A stretch of DNA of 59,995 bases from Bryobacterales bacterium (GTDB lineage: Bacteria; Acidobacteriota; Terriglobia; Bryobacterales; Bryobacteraceae): assembly GCA_003170295.1 (NCBI GenBank), contig PNAJ01000069.1, positions 1 through 59,995 on the forward strand, given 5' to 3'. Of this stretch, positions 16,669 through 25,374 are shown one piece after another. The notes under the pieces are model-generated. The model was not told the origin of the DNA. It saw nothing but the letters and a program-made list of their open reading frames with translations, and searched no databases. A program made the position numbers and the translations under genes. How positions within the stretch are numbered: position 1 is the stretch's first letter; each line of letters begins with the position of its first letter.

Positions 16669-17639
16669 TATCCGTTAGTCCGAAACCACTCGACCGCGCG
16701 TTCCAGCGCTCCAGCCGCCGGACCCGGCCGATAACCCAACTCGCGCTCGGCCTTGTCTTGCCGCACCCACATCTTCTTCCGGGCCATTTTGACCCCGTCC
16801 AATGGAGCTATCGGCTCTTTTCCCGTTATTCCCGCCCACGCCGTCGAAACCACTCCGGCCGCATACGCCACCGCGTATGGGATCCGAATCCTCGGCGCCG
16901 GGCGCCCCACCGCTTTTGCCAGTGTGCCGAAGATACTCTCGAGCGTCAGATTCTCCGCACCCAATATGTACCGCTCGCCTACCCTGCCCCGATCGCACGC
17001 TGCTATATGACCAGCAGCCACATCCCTTACATCAACGACGTTTAGCCCCGTATCGAGAAACGCCGGCATCGCGCCGCGCACAAAATCCACCAGAATTTTT
17101 CCAGTGGGCGTCGGCTTAAAATCATGATCGCCCACCGGCGCCGTCGGATTCACGATCACCACCGGAAACCCGCCCTCGGCAAACTCCAGCGCTACTTTTT
17201 CAGCTAAAAACTTCGATCGTTTGTACGGCCCGTTCATGTCTTCGATGCCGACCGGCGTCCCTTCGTCGCCAATTCCTTCGTTCGGAATTCCGACGCAGCC
17301 CACCGTGCTCGTATACACGACTCTCTCCACGCCACTCCGCCGCGCCGCGTCGAGAACGTGCCGCGTCCCTTCGACGTTCGACCGGTACATCTCCTTCGGA
17401 TCGCGCGCCCATAGCCGGTAATCGGCCGCAACGTGGTAAACGACCGCACATCCTTCCACCGCCCGGGCCAGCGATTCCGGGTCTCTCAAATCTCCCTGAA
17501 TCGGCTCGACACCATCCAACTCCTTCAGCCGCCCCGGATCGCGAACCAGCACTCTAACGCGCTCTCCACGCTCCAACAGCTTGCGCGCCACATGCCACCC
17601 GACAAATCCCGTGGCGCCCGTTACCAGCGTCGGTTTCAC
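16662..17639 (-). CDS. hpnA: Hopanoid-associated sugar epimerase HpnA
   Basis: A 325-residue extended short-chain dehydrogenase. The N-terminus carries the NAD-binding motif VTGATGFVGWHVARKLLERG, and the active-site region reads VYTSTVGCVG with the YKRSKFLAEKVALEFA helix that supplies Tyr and Lys. LGAENLTLESIFGTLAKAVG and ELGYRPGPA near the end are typical of the HpnA group. Its exact substrate in hopanoid side-chain formation has not been settled in the literature as I know it. It follows hpnH after 76 bases, a gap that contains a dispersed repeat, and overlaps hpnG at its 3' end. Confidence 0.88.
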   Translation of the reverse strand: MKPTLVTGATGFVGWHVARKLLERGERVRVLVRDPGRLKELDGVEPIQGDLRDPESLARAVEGCAVVYHVAADYRLWARDPKEMYRSNVEGTRHVLDAARRSGVERVVYTSTVGCVGIPNEGIGDEGTPVGIEDMNGPYKRSKFLAEKVALEFAEGGFPVVIVNPTAPVGDHDFKPTPTGKILVDFVRGAMPAFLDTGLNVVDVRDVAAGHIAACDRGRVGERYILGAENLTLESIFGTLAKAVGRPAPRIRIPYAVAYAAGVVSTAWAGITGKEPIAPLDGVKMARKKMWVRQDKAERELGYRPGPAAGALERAVEWFRTNGYC

Positions 17640-17667
17640 TTGCCTCCCGGACGATCCAGCCTCCGCA

Positions 17668-17693
17668 CCGAACCCTGACCGTCAGGGAGGGGA
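17668..17693 (+). repeat. Dispersed CCCTGACCGT-AGGGAGGGGA repeat, copy 2
   Basis: CCGAACCCTGACCGTCAGGG followed by AGGGGA, with a small hairpin (CCCTGAC/TCAGGG). It lies inside the hpnH-hpnA gap, i.e. within the operon; a one-base variant is at 1818-1843. Confidence 0.75.
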
Positions 17694-17715
17694 TGACACC
17701 CGGCCACGCTCTCCA

Positions 17716-18828
17716 CTAGCTTAAAAGCCAGCCCAATTGTTTAAACGGATCGCTGAACTTCGAATTGATACCGTACGCCGCCGACGGCTCATAGCCGCAA
17801 TGCACCATGCACTCCGCGCAGCGCGGATCGTTGCCCTCGCCGTAGTTGTCCCACGGCGTCTTGGTCATCAGGTCCTCGAACGTGTCGTGATGCGCGTCAG
17901 TGATCAGATAGCATGGGCCTTTCCAGCCCTTCACGTTGTAAGTCGGCATGCCCCACGCGGTGCACGGCAGTTCGCGGTCGCCCTTCAGAAATTCCATGTA
18001 AATCGGCGATGACACCAACGGGAACCGTTTCGCCATCTTGTCGATATCCTTGAACTTCTCGTGGACATCGTCGCGCGTCAGGAAGATTTCGCGCTGATTG
18101 ACCGCCGAATATCCATACGCCGGCGCAATCGCATGTCCATCAACTTTGAGCGGCTCCAGGAATTCGTACAGCTCCCAGATCTCTTTCATGTCGGTCTCTT
18201 TATAGACCGTCGTATTGGTGAATACCTTGAATCCAGCGGCTTTCGCAGCCTTAATTCCCTCAATAGCCTCTTTAAAAACGCCCTCGCGTTCCACCGAGAA
18301 GTCGTGATTCTTCTCCATCCCGTCCAGGTGGACATTGAACACCAGTCCCGGATGCGGCTTGAAGTCTTTCAACCTCTTGATCATGAACATCCCGTTGGTG
18401 CAGAGCTGAATCCATTTGCCCCGCTCGAGAATAGCCGCCGTCAACTGGCCGATTTCGGGATATAGCAGCGGTTCCCCGCCGCAAATAGAAACCATGGGCG
18501 CGCCGCACTCGTCGACAGCCTTCAGGCACTGTTCCAGGCTCAACCGCTCCCGAATCGACGACTCGTATTCCCGGATGCGTCCACAACCCGTGCATGTCAG
18601 ATTGCAGGCGTGCAACGGCTCGAGCATCATCACCAAAGGAAACCGCTTGTTGATCATCGGGTGCGATTTGCGCTCGCCTCCCACCGCTGGAATCTGCGTG
18701 TGGATAATGCGGAACGGATTCGCGTCATCGGATACAGAGTTATTCTTCTGCCATTCCGGCCGCGGACGAATCTTGTTCTTGGCGATGTAAGTCGCCATAT
18801 CGGCAACTTGCGATAGAGGAACTCTCAT
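17716..18828 (-). CDS. hpnH: Adenosylhopene transferase HpnH (radical SAM)
   Basis: A 370-residue radical SAM enzyme with the cluster motif ACNLTCTGCGRI (Cys at 75, 79 and 82). HpnH joins a 5'-deoxyadenosyl radical to diploptene, starting the C35 side chain. The family's N-terminal MRVPLSQVADMATYIA and the Cys-rich tail (PCTAWGMPTYNVKGWKGPCY, RCAECMVHCGYEPSA) are present. Residues about 21-58 (from RPRPEWQKNN to KSHPM) seem to be extra compared with the usual short link before KRFPLVMMLEPL. The ATG overlaps the shc stop by four bases, so it is coupled to the cyclase that supplies its substrate. Confidence 0.93.
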   Translation of the reverse strand: MRVPLSQVADMATYIAKNKIRPRPEWQKNNSVSDDANPFRIIHTQIPAVGGERKSHPMINKRFPLVMMLEPLHACNLTCTGCGRIREYESSIRERLSLEQCLKAVDECGAPMVSICGGEPLLYPEIGQLTAAILERGKWIQLCTNGMFMIKRLKDFKPHPGLVFNVHLDGMEKNHDFSVEREGVFKEAIEGIKAAKAAGFKVFTNTTVYKETDMKEIWELYEFLEPLKVDGHAIAPAYGYSAVNQREIFLTRDDVHEKFKDIDKMAKRFPLVSSPIYMEFLKGDRELPCTAWGMPTYNVKGWKGPCYLITDAHHDTFEDLMTKTPWDNYGEGNDPRCAECMVHCGYEPSAAYGINSKFSDPFKQLGWLLS

Positions 18829-20759
18829 GATCGATCTGCTCCGTGTGCGCTCCTCGATTTCAAGTAGCAGGACATCGCCAGCACTGGAAACGAATTGCGA
18901 TAAAGGTGATACTTCAGGTAAAAGACGCGCGGAAATCCGGTGCCAGTGGCAAGCGCCTCGTCCCAGCTCCCGTCCGCGTTCTGCGTCTCCGTCAAATACT
19001 CGATGCCCTTGTGCAGGCTGTTGCTCGTCGTATCGCCGCCCGCGATCAACCCGAGAATCGCCCAGGCCGTCTGCGATGGAGTACTCTCGGCGGCCACATA
19101 GGCGTGATTATCGTAGCTGGCGCAACTTTCGCCCCAGCCTCCATCGGCGTTTTGAATCGACCTGATCCACTCGCCTGCCCGCAGAATGTACGCCTCGCGA
19201 TCGCTCTCGCCCGCGTCCTTCAATCCGCGCAACGCCAGAAACGTGCCGTAAATATAATCGACACCCCAGCGCCCGTACCAGCTTCCATCGACTTCCTGAG
19301 TGCGCTTCAGATACTCTACGCCGCGCCGGATTGCCGGATGATTGCCTTCGACGCCAGATGCAATGAGCCCCTCCATCACGCGGCCCGTAATATCGGGGCA
19401 CGTCGGATCGAGCATCGCGTTGTGATCGGCAAACGGCACCGAGCTCAGGAAATTCCAGTTATTATCGACGTCGAACGCCGCCCAGCCCCCGTCTTTCGAT
19501 TGCATCGCCAGCAGCCAGCTCACGGCTCTTTGCGTGACCGCTTCCTGTTTCGCCGAGCTTGATCCCCGCGCCCGCGCCAGAGCCAGCAGCACCTGCGCCG
19601 TATCGTCGATGTCGGGATACGACTCGTTGGCGAACTCGAAATACCAGCCCGATGGCTCGACATTGGGCCGCTTAATCGACCAGTCGCCCTTGCGCCGGAC
19701 TTCTTTGGTCAACAACCAATCGACCGTGCGGCTCAACTTCGCGTCCGGGACGACTCCCGATTCCCCCAGCGCGTACGCCGCAATCGCCGTATCCCACACC
19801 GGCGAGAAACAAGGCTGGAAAAAGAAGCCCCGCTCATCGTCCACTAGTAAATTGAAAAACTGTTTTTCCGCTTCCTGAACGTCCGGATGATCCTTCGGAT
19901 AACCCAGCAGATCCAGCGCCATGATGACGTACATCATCGGCGGATAAATCGCTCCCAGCCCGTCGGAATAGCGCGTCCGCTCCAGCATCCATTGCTCGGC
20001 GCGCCGGATCGCTTTCATGCGCAGGCCGCGCGATCCGTGCCGCTCCCAGAACTTGAGGCACTTATCGGCCTTGAGGAAAAAATTCCGCCAACTGAAAAAT
20101 CCTTCGTCATTGGGAAATTCCAGCGGAACGCCTGGCAGGTATAATTCTTTGAGCGAAAACCCGGCGGGCACTGGACGCCGCGGATTCATCGCGTGAACGA
20201 TCGATAAAGGAATCACGATCGCGCGCGACCACGATGAAATCTCGTAGATCAGCCTTCCGAGCAGAATCCCCTCCGGCGGAATCGACGGCGTCGCCTCGCG
20301 GGGATACAGATCGAACAGGCTTAAATTGATCTTGGTATAGCTGTTGGCCGCTTGCAATCCGCCCAGCGCCAGGATTCTCTCCCGCGCGCGACTCAGATTC
20401 GGATCGTCATAAGCGAGCCCGGCCAGCTTCAGCGCCGTGTACGCCTTCACCGTCGCGCTGATCTCCGATGGCCCCTCGGCGTAAATATTGAATCCGCCAT
20501 CGGGCAACTGCCGCGCCAGGATCGACCGCACCGCTTTATCGACAAGAGGCCGCGTGGGAGGACTCCAGACCCCATTCACCGGCGGATGCCGCCACAGCTC
20601 CAACAATATGAAATCGGATTCGAGCGTCGTGTCGGCCGTCAGGTCGCCCCACCAGAATCCCTCGTCCGTTTGACGTTGCAGCATGTACGCGGCGGCGCTA
20701 CGCAACGATTGGGCCGTTGCGGCAGTCAAGGCTTCAGTGAGTTGAAGGCTCGGACTCAT
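18825..20759 (-). CDS. shc: Squalene-hopene cyclase
   Basis: The start is set at ATG 20759 (MSPSLQLTEALTAATAQSL), where it overlaps the ispH stop as ATGA; the longer frame merely runs antisense-like through ispH. The 644-residue protein has the prenyltransferase-like alpha/alpha toroid with QW repeats (QTDEGFWWGDL, QSKDGGWAAFDVDNNW, QEVDGSWYGRWG, QNADGGWGESC, QNADGSWDEA) and the catalytic acid motif YPDIDDTAQVL (DxDD). It cyclises squalene to hopene/hopanol on the cytoplasmic membrane. Length and motif order are those of a complete enzyme. Placed between ispH and hpnH in the same operon. Confidence 0.95.
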   Translation of the reverse strand: MSPSLQLTEALTAATAQSLRSAAAYMLQRQTDEGFWWGDLTADTTLESDFILLELWRHPPVNGVWSPPTRPLVDKAVRSILARQLPDGGFNIYAEGPSEISATVKAYTALKLAGLAYDDPNLSRARERILALGGLQAANSYTKINLSLFDLYPREATPSIPPEGILLGRLIYEISSWSRAIVIPLSIVHAMNPRRPVPAGFSLKELYLPGVPLEFPNDEGFFSWRNFFLKADKCLKFWERHGSRGLRMKAIRRAEQWMLERTRYSDGLGAIYPPMMYVIMALDLLGYPKDHPDVQEAEKQFFNLLVDDERGFFFQPCFSPVWDTAIAAYALGESGVVPDAKLSRTVDWLLTKEVRRKGDWSIKRPNVEPSGWYFEFANESYPDIDDTAQVLLALARARGSSSAKQEAVTQRAVSWLLAMQSKDGGWAAFDVDNNWNFLSSVPFADHNAMLDPTCPDITGRVMEGLIASGVEGNHPAIRRGVEYLKRTQEVDGSWYGRWGVDYIYGTFLALRGLKDAGESDREAYILRAGEWIRSIQNADGGWGESCASYDNHAYVAAESTPSQTAWAILGLIAGGDTTSNSLHKGIEYLTETQNADGSWDEALATGTGFPRVFYLKYHLYRNSFPVLAMSCYLKSRSAHGADRS

Positions 20760-21724
20760 ACGCGCGCGATAGTCTGCAATTGCACCATGCGGCCCAGCTC
20801 TGAAGGCAGATTGAACCGCACGTCCTCTTCCTTGATTTCCATTTCTTCCAGTTCGTTGAACCCGTTCCCCTGGAGCGATCCGAGCAATTCTTCCACCAAA
20901 TTCTCCGGAGCCGACGCCCCTGCTGTGACCGCCACCGTTTGGATGCCCGTAAGCCATTCAGGTTTCACTTCTTTTAAATCGTCGATCAGATATGCCGGAA
21001 CGCCCATCTTCTCGCAAACCTCGACTAACCTTCGTGAATTCGAACTGTTCTGCGATCCCACGACCAATAGCAGCTGGCACAATGGCACGACCGCCTTCAC
21101 TGCAAGCTGCCGGTTCTCCGTCGCATAGCAAATATCCTGCGCCGCCGGACCCTGGATCATGGGAAACCGCTCCCGTAGCCGCTCGACGATATCCTGCGTC
21201 TCATCTAAGCTTAGAGTAGTTTGCGTGATAAAGGATACGCGCTCCGGATCGGCAATGTTCAACCGGTCGACATCTTCGACAGTCGACACCAGAATGGTCG
21301 ACGCCGGAGCCTCGCCCAAAGTGCCAATCACTTCATCGTGATCTTTATGGCCGATTAAGACGATGGAATAGCCTCTTTTTGCGAATTTAACGGCTTCTAA
21401 GTGCACTTTAGTGACAAGAGGACAGGTCGCATCGATCACCAGCAGATTACGCTCTTTGGCTTGCGACCGCACCGCCGGAGAAACGCCATGCGCGCTGAAA
21501 ATAACCCGCGCGCCGGTCGGCACTTCTTCCAATTCCTCGACAAAGATCGCGCCCGCCTCGCGCAACTCATCCACAACGTGCTTGTTATGGACAATCTCTT
21601 TACGAACATAGATCGGCGCCCCATAGAGATCTAGAGCAATTTTGACCACATCGATCGCGCGCACCACACCGGCGCAAAAACCACGCGGCCTCAGTAAGAT
21701 GATCTTCTTAGACGCGGTACTCAT
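20756..21724 (-). CDS. ispH: 4-hydroxy-3-methylbut-2-enyl diphosphate reductase IspH
   Basis: A 322-residue iron-sulfur enzyme, the last step of the MEP pathway producing IPP and DMAPP. Conserved cysteines appear in RPRGFCAGVVRAI, IDATCPLVTKVH and QDICYATENRQ; the substrate-binding HKDHDEVIG and GSQNSSNSRRL stretches are intact. Its location directly ahead of shc links isoprenoid supply to hopanoid production, an arrangement also seen in other hopanoid producers. It overlaps the FAD-linked oxidase gene by four bases upstream and shc by four bases downstream. Confidence 0.95.
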   Translation of the reverse strand: MSTASKKIILLRPRGFCAGVVRAIDVVKIALDLYGAPIYVRKEIVHNKHVVDELREAGAIFVEELEEVPTGARVIFSAHGVSPAVRSQAKERNLLVIDATCPLVTKVHLEAVKFAKRGYSIVLIGHKDHDEVIGTLGEAPASTILVSTVEDVDRLNIADPERVSFITQTTLSLDETQDIVERLRERFPMIQGPAAQDICYATENRQLAVKAVVPLCQLLLVVGSQNSSNSRRLVEVCEKMGVPAYLIDDLKEVKPEWLTGIQTVAVTAGASAPENLVEELLGSLQGNGFNELEEMEIKEEDVRFNLPSELGRMVQLQTIARV

Positions 21725-23034
21725 AAGGAACTTGTATTATAGCAAGGAAACAATGTTCCCTGCCCCAATATCCAATCAGGATCGAACCGCCGCTTCACCG
21801 CGCGCATGGCCTCGATTTCGGCGGGCAAGTACTGTATTTCCAGCAGGTGCGCCTTCCGCTTCCCGAGCCCGTGTTCCGCCCCGACCGTCCCGCCCAGAGA
21901 TACCGCATCGCGAGCCAGCTCCGTCGTAACCGCCTTGGCCGCCGCGAACTGTTCCGGGCTGTCGGAGAACGTATTTATATGGAGATGCGCATCGCCAATA
22001 TGTCCGAAAATCACGAAATTATCGCCCACAGCGCGTTGTAACTTGGCTTGGTAAATCCCTAAAATCTCGCGATTCTTCTCGATCGGCACAGCGTAATCGG
22101 TGCTCAGCTTCATGAATCCGCTGCGCCTTATGCGCGCGTTGACCCGTTCCGGCAGCGAGTGGCGAAACTGCCGGAATCGCTCCCGGTCGGCACCCGAAGT
22201 CGCAAACCAGGAGTCGTTTTCAAGCGTCCCCGCCATGTCCAAATCGGCATCGCCCTCGATTTCAATCATCAGCGCAGCCCGATGCGCCACATCCATCATA
22301 TTGAGGGACTTGCCATCCAGGTATTCGAGCATCCGCAGCCCCGGCGTCGCCCTCCACCTGTCGACCGCATCGAGCGCAGCTTCTTGAGAGGCAAAAAACA
22401 CCACGCCGCCGAGAATCTCTCCTGGAGCAGGAAGCAGTTGCAACTCCGCTTGCGTTACGACGCCCAGCGTCCCTTCGTTTCCGATGAATAGATCGACGTA
22501 ATCCATCGCCGGCGCAAGCCGATATCCGGCCGAATGCTTGGTAGTACGAGGGAGCGGTAGCGAAGGCACCTCGAAATTGACCGGCTGACCGCGCCGAACC
22601 TCAATCACCCGCCCGTCAAGCAGGGCCACTCTTAGCGCCAGAACATGTTCCCGCGTAGCTCCGTATCGAAAACTGCGCGATCCGCTGGCGTTAGTCGCGA
22701 TATTGCCGCCGATGGACGATGTGTTTTCGGTCGGATCTGGCGCATAAAACTGTCCCGAAGCAGCGGCGCCTGACTGCACTTCCCGCAACAGAGTTCCGGG
22801 CCCAACAATCGCGCGACCCCGCTCAATATCGAGCCGCCGCAGCTTCGCGAGCGACAATCCCCAACCACCGTTTGGCGCGCCGCCTCCAGTAACGCCGGTC
22901 AGCGCCCCCATCACCGTAATCGGAACATTTTCCGAAGAAGCCCGCTTCAGGATCTCAACGACCTGCTCTTCATTTTCAGGCGAAAAAACCTGCTCCGCGG
23001 ACCCCGGATACCCGGACGCGTCGGTGATGTCCAT
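21721..23034 (-). CDS. FAD-linked oxidase (GlcD / D-lactate dehydrogenase family)
   Basis: A 437-residue flavoprotein. The PCMH-type FAD-binding half reads VFSPENEEQVVEILKRASSE, TGVTGGGAPNGGWGLSLAKL and DPTENTSSIGGNIATNASGS; the C-terminal cap has VIFGHIGDAHLHINTFSDSP (metal-binding HxH) and GGTVGAEHGLGKRKAHLLEI. This is the glycolate oxidase subunit GlcD or D-2-hydroxyacid dehydrogenase family. The substrate cannot be decided. It is coupled by a 4-base overlap to ispH, which puts an electron-transferring oxidase at the head of the isoprenoid/hopanoid genes; that may be simple operon crowding. The start ATG has no good Shine-Dalgarno box and sits 12 bases after vapC. Confidence 0.9.
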   Translation of the reverse strand: MDITDASGYPGSAEQVFSPENEEQVVEILKRASSENVPITVMGALTGVTGGGAPNGGWGLSLAKLRRLDIERGRAIVGPGTLLREVQSGAAASGQFYAPDPTENTSSIGGNIATNASGSRSFRYGATREHVLALRVALLDGRVIEVRRGQPVNFEVPSLPLPRTTKHSAGYRLAPAMDYVDLFIGNEGTLGVVTQAELQLLPAPGEILGGVVFFASQEAALDAVDRWRATPGLRMLEYLDGKSLNMMDVAHRAALMIEIEGDADLDMAGTLENDSWFATSGADRERFRQFRHSLPERVNARIRRSGFMKLSTDYAVPIEKNREILGIYQAKLQRAVGDNFVIFGHIGDAHLHINTFSDSPEQFAAAKAVTTELARDAVSLGGTVGAEHGLGKRKAHLLEIQYLPAEIEAMRAVKRRFDPDWILGQGTLFPCYNTSSL

Positions 23035-23046
23035 CTTTTTAGTTTC

Positions 23047-23451
23047 TCACCAGACTGTTTCCACAGTCGAAGCGCGGATGCGCCCGTCGCGGCTGATGAC
23101 CGGCACGCGCAGATAAATGGCTGTCGCCGCGACGATGCGATCCGGCATGTCAGGGATAGCTTCACGAGGAACTGAGCGCATCGCTTCGACTACGTCGTAA
23201 GTGAGCGGGATTTCCTGTAGGATATCCTCGGGATCTGCAAGCGCTCTTCTTAGTTCGTCATACGCGGCTTCCGGAAGACGCTTCTTTTCGATCAGATAGA
23301 CAATTTCGGCCAGGCTGATAACCGAAACTGCGATCTTGTGCGCGGCAATCGTCGCTTCGTCTATGAAGGTCTTTGCCCTCTTCGACAAGCGGGCGTCGTC
23401 AAACACATGCCAAAGCGCAGTGTGGGTATCGGCTACACCGGTGATTTTCAA
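23047..23451 (-). CDS. PIN-domain toxin, VapC-like
   Basis: A 134-residue PIN-domain ribonuclease. Acidic residues expected at the Mg site appear in GVADTHTALWHVF (Asp in the first strand), SLAEIVYLIEK and DMPDRIVAATAIYLRVPVIS, followed by RDGRIR. It overlaps the antitoxin gene at its 5' end by four bases. PIN toxins of this type cleave tRNA or rRNA to arrest growth. Located inside the gene train between rnj and the oxidase. Confidence 0.88.
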   Translation of the reverse strand: MKITGVADTHTALWHVFDDARLSKRAKTFIDEATIAAHKIAVSVISLAEIVYLIEKKRLPEAAYDELRRALADPEDILQEIPLTYDVVEAMRSVPREAIPDMPDRIVAATAIYLRVPVISRDGRIRASTVETVW

Positions 23452-23687
23452 AGCTCTTCGCCAAAGCCCCGAAACATTTCCCGCCGATTCTCGTCAATTT
23501 CCTCGGCAGATGGCGCCGGACCATACTTCGCCAGGATGCCACGACTGGATTTGTACGGCTTGCAGCGTGGCTGTACCTCCTGGTCCGCAAGCTTCCGAAG
23601 CCAGTCTTCAAGGGATAAACCCTCCACGAGCGCCTTCGCTCTGAGCGCCGCGATCTGTTCCTCCGCAAGTTCAACTGTTAACGTCAT
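23448..23687 (-). CDS. Antitoxin partner of the PIN toxin, VapB-like
   Basis: A 79-residue protein: MTLTVELAEEQIAALRAKAL suggests a ribbon-helix-helix-like DNA-binding start, and the tail ILAKYGPAPSAEEIDENRRE with MFRGFGEEL is a common VapB toxin-binding tail. It overlaps vapC (ATGA), the standard antitoxin-first order. AGAGG lies upstream of its ATG, and rnj ends 16 bases before it. Confidence 0.85.
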   Translation of the reverse strand: MTLTVELAEEQIAALRAKALVEGLSLEDWLRKLADQEVQPRCKPYKSSRGILAKYGPAPSAEEIDENRREMFRGFGEEL

Positions 23688-23703
23688 GGGCCCTCTACCT
23701 CTA

Positions 23704-25374
23704 TTAAACCTCTAAAATGACCGGCATAATCAACGGCCGCCGCGACGTCTCCTTTGTCAGATACCTCTTCAAATCCGCGCGAATCTTCTCCTGCATCACT
23801 CCCAAATCCGTCCGCTCCTCGGCCGACGACGAGTTCAGCGTTTTCATCACGATTTTTCGCGCTTCCTCGATGACGTCCGACCGGTCGTCCAGCGACATGA
23901 AGCCCCGGCTCACGATCTCCGGCAGACCTTCGCACACACCCGTATGTTTGTTGATTGCGATAATCGGCAGCACAAAACCGTCTTCCGATAAATGGCGGCG
24001 GTCGCGAATCACCATATCTTCCACGACTTCGTCGAGCGTCCCGGAATCGATGCAGATGCGGCCCACCGTCACCGGCTCGCCTTTGCGCGCGCCTTTTTTG
24101 TCGATCTCGAGCGTCTCGCCCGATTCGAGAACAAACGTCGCTTCCAGGTTGTAATGCGTCAGATGCTGCGCCAGTTGCGCGTGCTTCGTCATTTGCCGAT
24201 ACTCGCCGTGAACCGGCACGAAATATTTCGGACGAACCAGGTTCAGGATCAGCCGCAGCTCCTCCGCGCTCCCGTGACCCGATACGTGGATCGGCGGATT
24301 CATCGGACCATACACCAGGTCCGCGCCGCGCCGGGCGATGTGATTCATCATCCGGTAAATCGCTTTTTCATTCCCCGGAATAATACGAGCGCTCAGCGCC
24401 ACCACGTCGCCCGTTTCAATCGACAGATGCTTATGATTGTCGACCGCCACGCGCGACAGCGCCGACATCGGCTCCCCTTGTGTGCCGCTGACGATCGCGC
24501 AAACCTTGCTCGGCGCCGTCTGCATCAGATCCTGAGGACGCAGCAGAATGCCGTTGGGAATCGTCAGGAACCCAAGACCGTGCGCGATCTCCGTCGCCGT
24601 ATTCATGCTGCGCCCGATGAACGCGACCTTGCGGCCATACTCGTCCGCCGCGTCGATAATCTGTTGCAGCCTGTGAATCGAGGAGCTGAAGCACGAGATC
24701 ACGATCCGCCTCGGCGCGCGCATGAAAAGCTCGGCCAGCCTGGGCGCGACCGCGCGTTCGCTCTCGGTGTAGCCGGGCCGGTCGACGTTAGTAGAATCCG
24801 ACATCAGCAGCAGCACGCCGCGTTTGCCGTATTCGGCGAACTTGTGCAGATCGAACAATTCGTTGTCGGTCGGCGAAGGATCCACCTTAAAATCTCCGGT
24901 GTGCATAATGACGCCCAGCGGAGTCGTGATCGCCAGCGCCACGCAGCTTACCGTCGAATGCGTCACATGGATGAACTCGATCGAAAATGGCCCCAGCGCC
25001 AGCGTTTCGCCCGCTTTGACCCGATGGAGCTTCGCCTCCTTCAACATCTCGTGCTCTTCCAGGCGCCGCTCTACCAGCGCGAGCGTGAACGCCGTGCCAT
25101 AGACCGGAATCTTCATCAGCGCGAGCAGGAACGGAATGCCGCCGATGTGATCCTCGTGCCCGTGCGTCAGGATCAGGCCGCGAACGTGCTTGGCATTCTC
25201 TTCCAGGTACGTAAAATCAGGGGTGACAATATCGACACCCATCAGTTCCGCGTCGGGGAACATCATCCCCGCGTCCAGAACAATAATGTCATCCCCGTAC
25301 CGGACGGCCATGCAGTTCATCCCGAACTCGCCCAGGCCCCCCAGGGGGACTATTTGCAGTTTTTTATCTGTCAT
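23704..25374 (-). CDS. rnj: Ribonuclease J
   Basis: The start is ATG 25374 (MTDKKLQIVPLGGLGEFGM); an in-frame TTG four codons upstream lies within the promoter. The 556-residue enzyme has the metallo-beta-lactamase core ILTHGHEDHIGGIPFLL, the beta-CASP part (ISCFSSSIHRLQQIIDAA, SGTQGEPMSALSRVA, HVSGHGSAEELRLIL, PVHGEYRQMTKHA) and a C-terminal domain (IAINKHTGVCEGLPEIVSRG). It is a 5'-3' exo- and endoribonuclease in mRNA decay and rRNA maturation. It leads the minus-strand train that runs through vapBC to the hopanoid genes; the promoter predicts an almost leaderless mRNA. Confidence 0.95.
   Translation of the reverse strand: MTDKKLQIVPLGGLGEFGMNCMAVRYGDDIIVLDAGMMFPDAELMGVDIVTPDFTYLEENAKHVRGLILTHGHEDHIGGIPFLLALMKIPVYGTAFTLALVERRLEEHEMLKEAKLHRVKAGETLALGPFSIEFIHVTHSTVSCVALAITTPLGVIMHTGDFKVDPSPTDNELFDLHKFAEYGKRGVLLLMSDSTNVDRPGYTESERAVAPRLAELFMRAPRRIVISCFSSSIHRLQQIIDAADEYGRKVAFIGRSMNTATEIAHGLGFLTIPNGILLRPQDLMQTAPSKVCAIVSGTQGEPMSALSRVAVDNHKHLSIETGDVVALSARIIPGNEKAIYRMMNHIARRGADLVYGPMNPPIHVSGHGSAEELRLILNLVRPKYFVPVHGEYRQMTKHAQLAQHLTHYNLEATFVLESGETLEIDKKGARKGEPVTVGRICIDSGTLDEVVEDMVIRDRRHLSEDGFVLPIIAINKHTGVCEGLPEIVSRGFMSLDDRSDVIEEARKIVMKTLNSSSAEERTDLGVMQEKIRADLKRYLTKETSRRPLIMPVILEV

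Noticed and set aside
20760..20957. 66-codon N-terminal extension of squalene-hopene cyclase
   Set aside because: It lies inside ispH in another frame; the ATGA overlap fixes the start at 20759.
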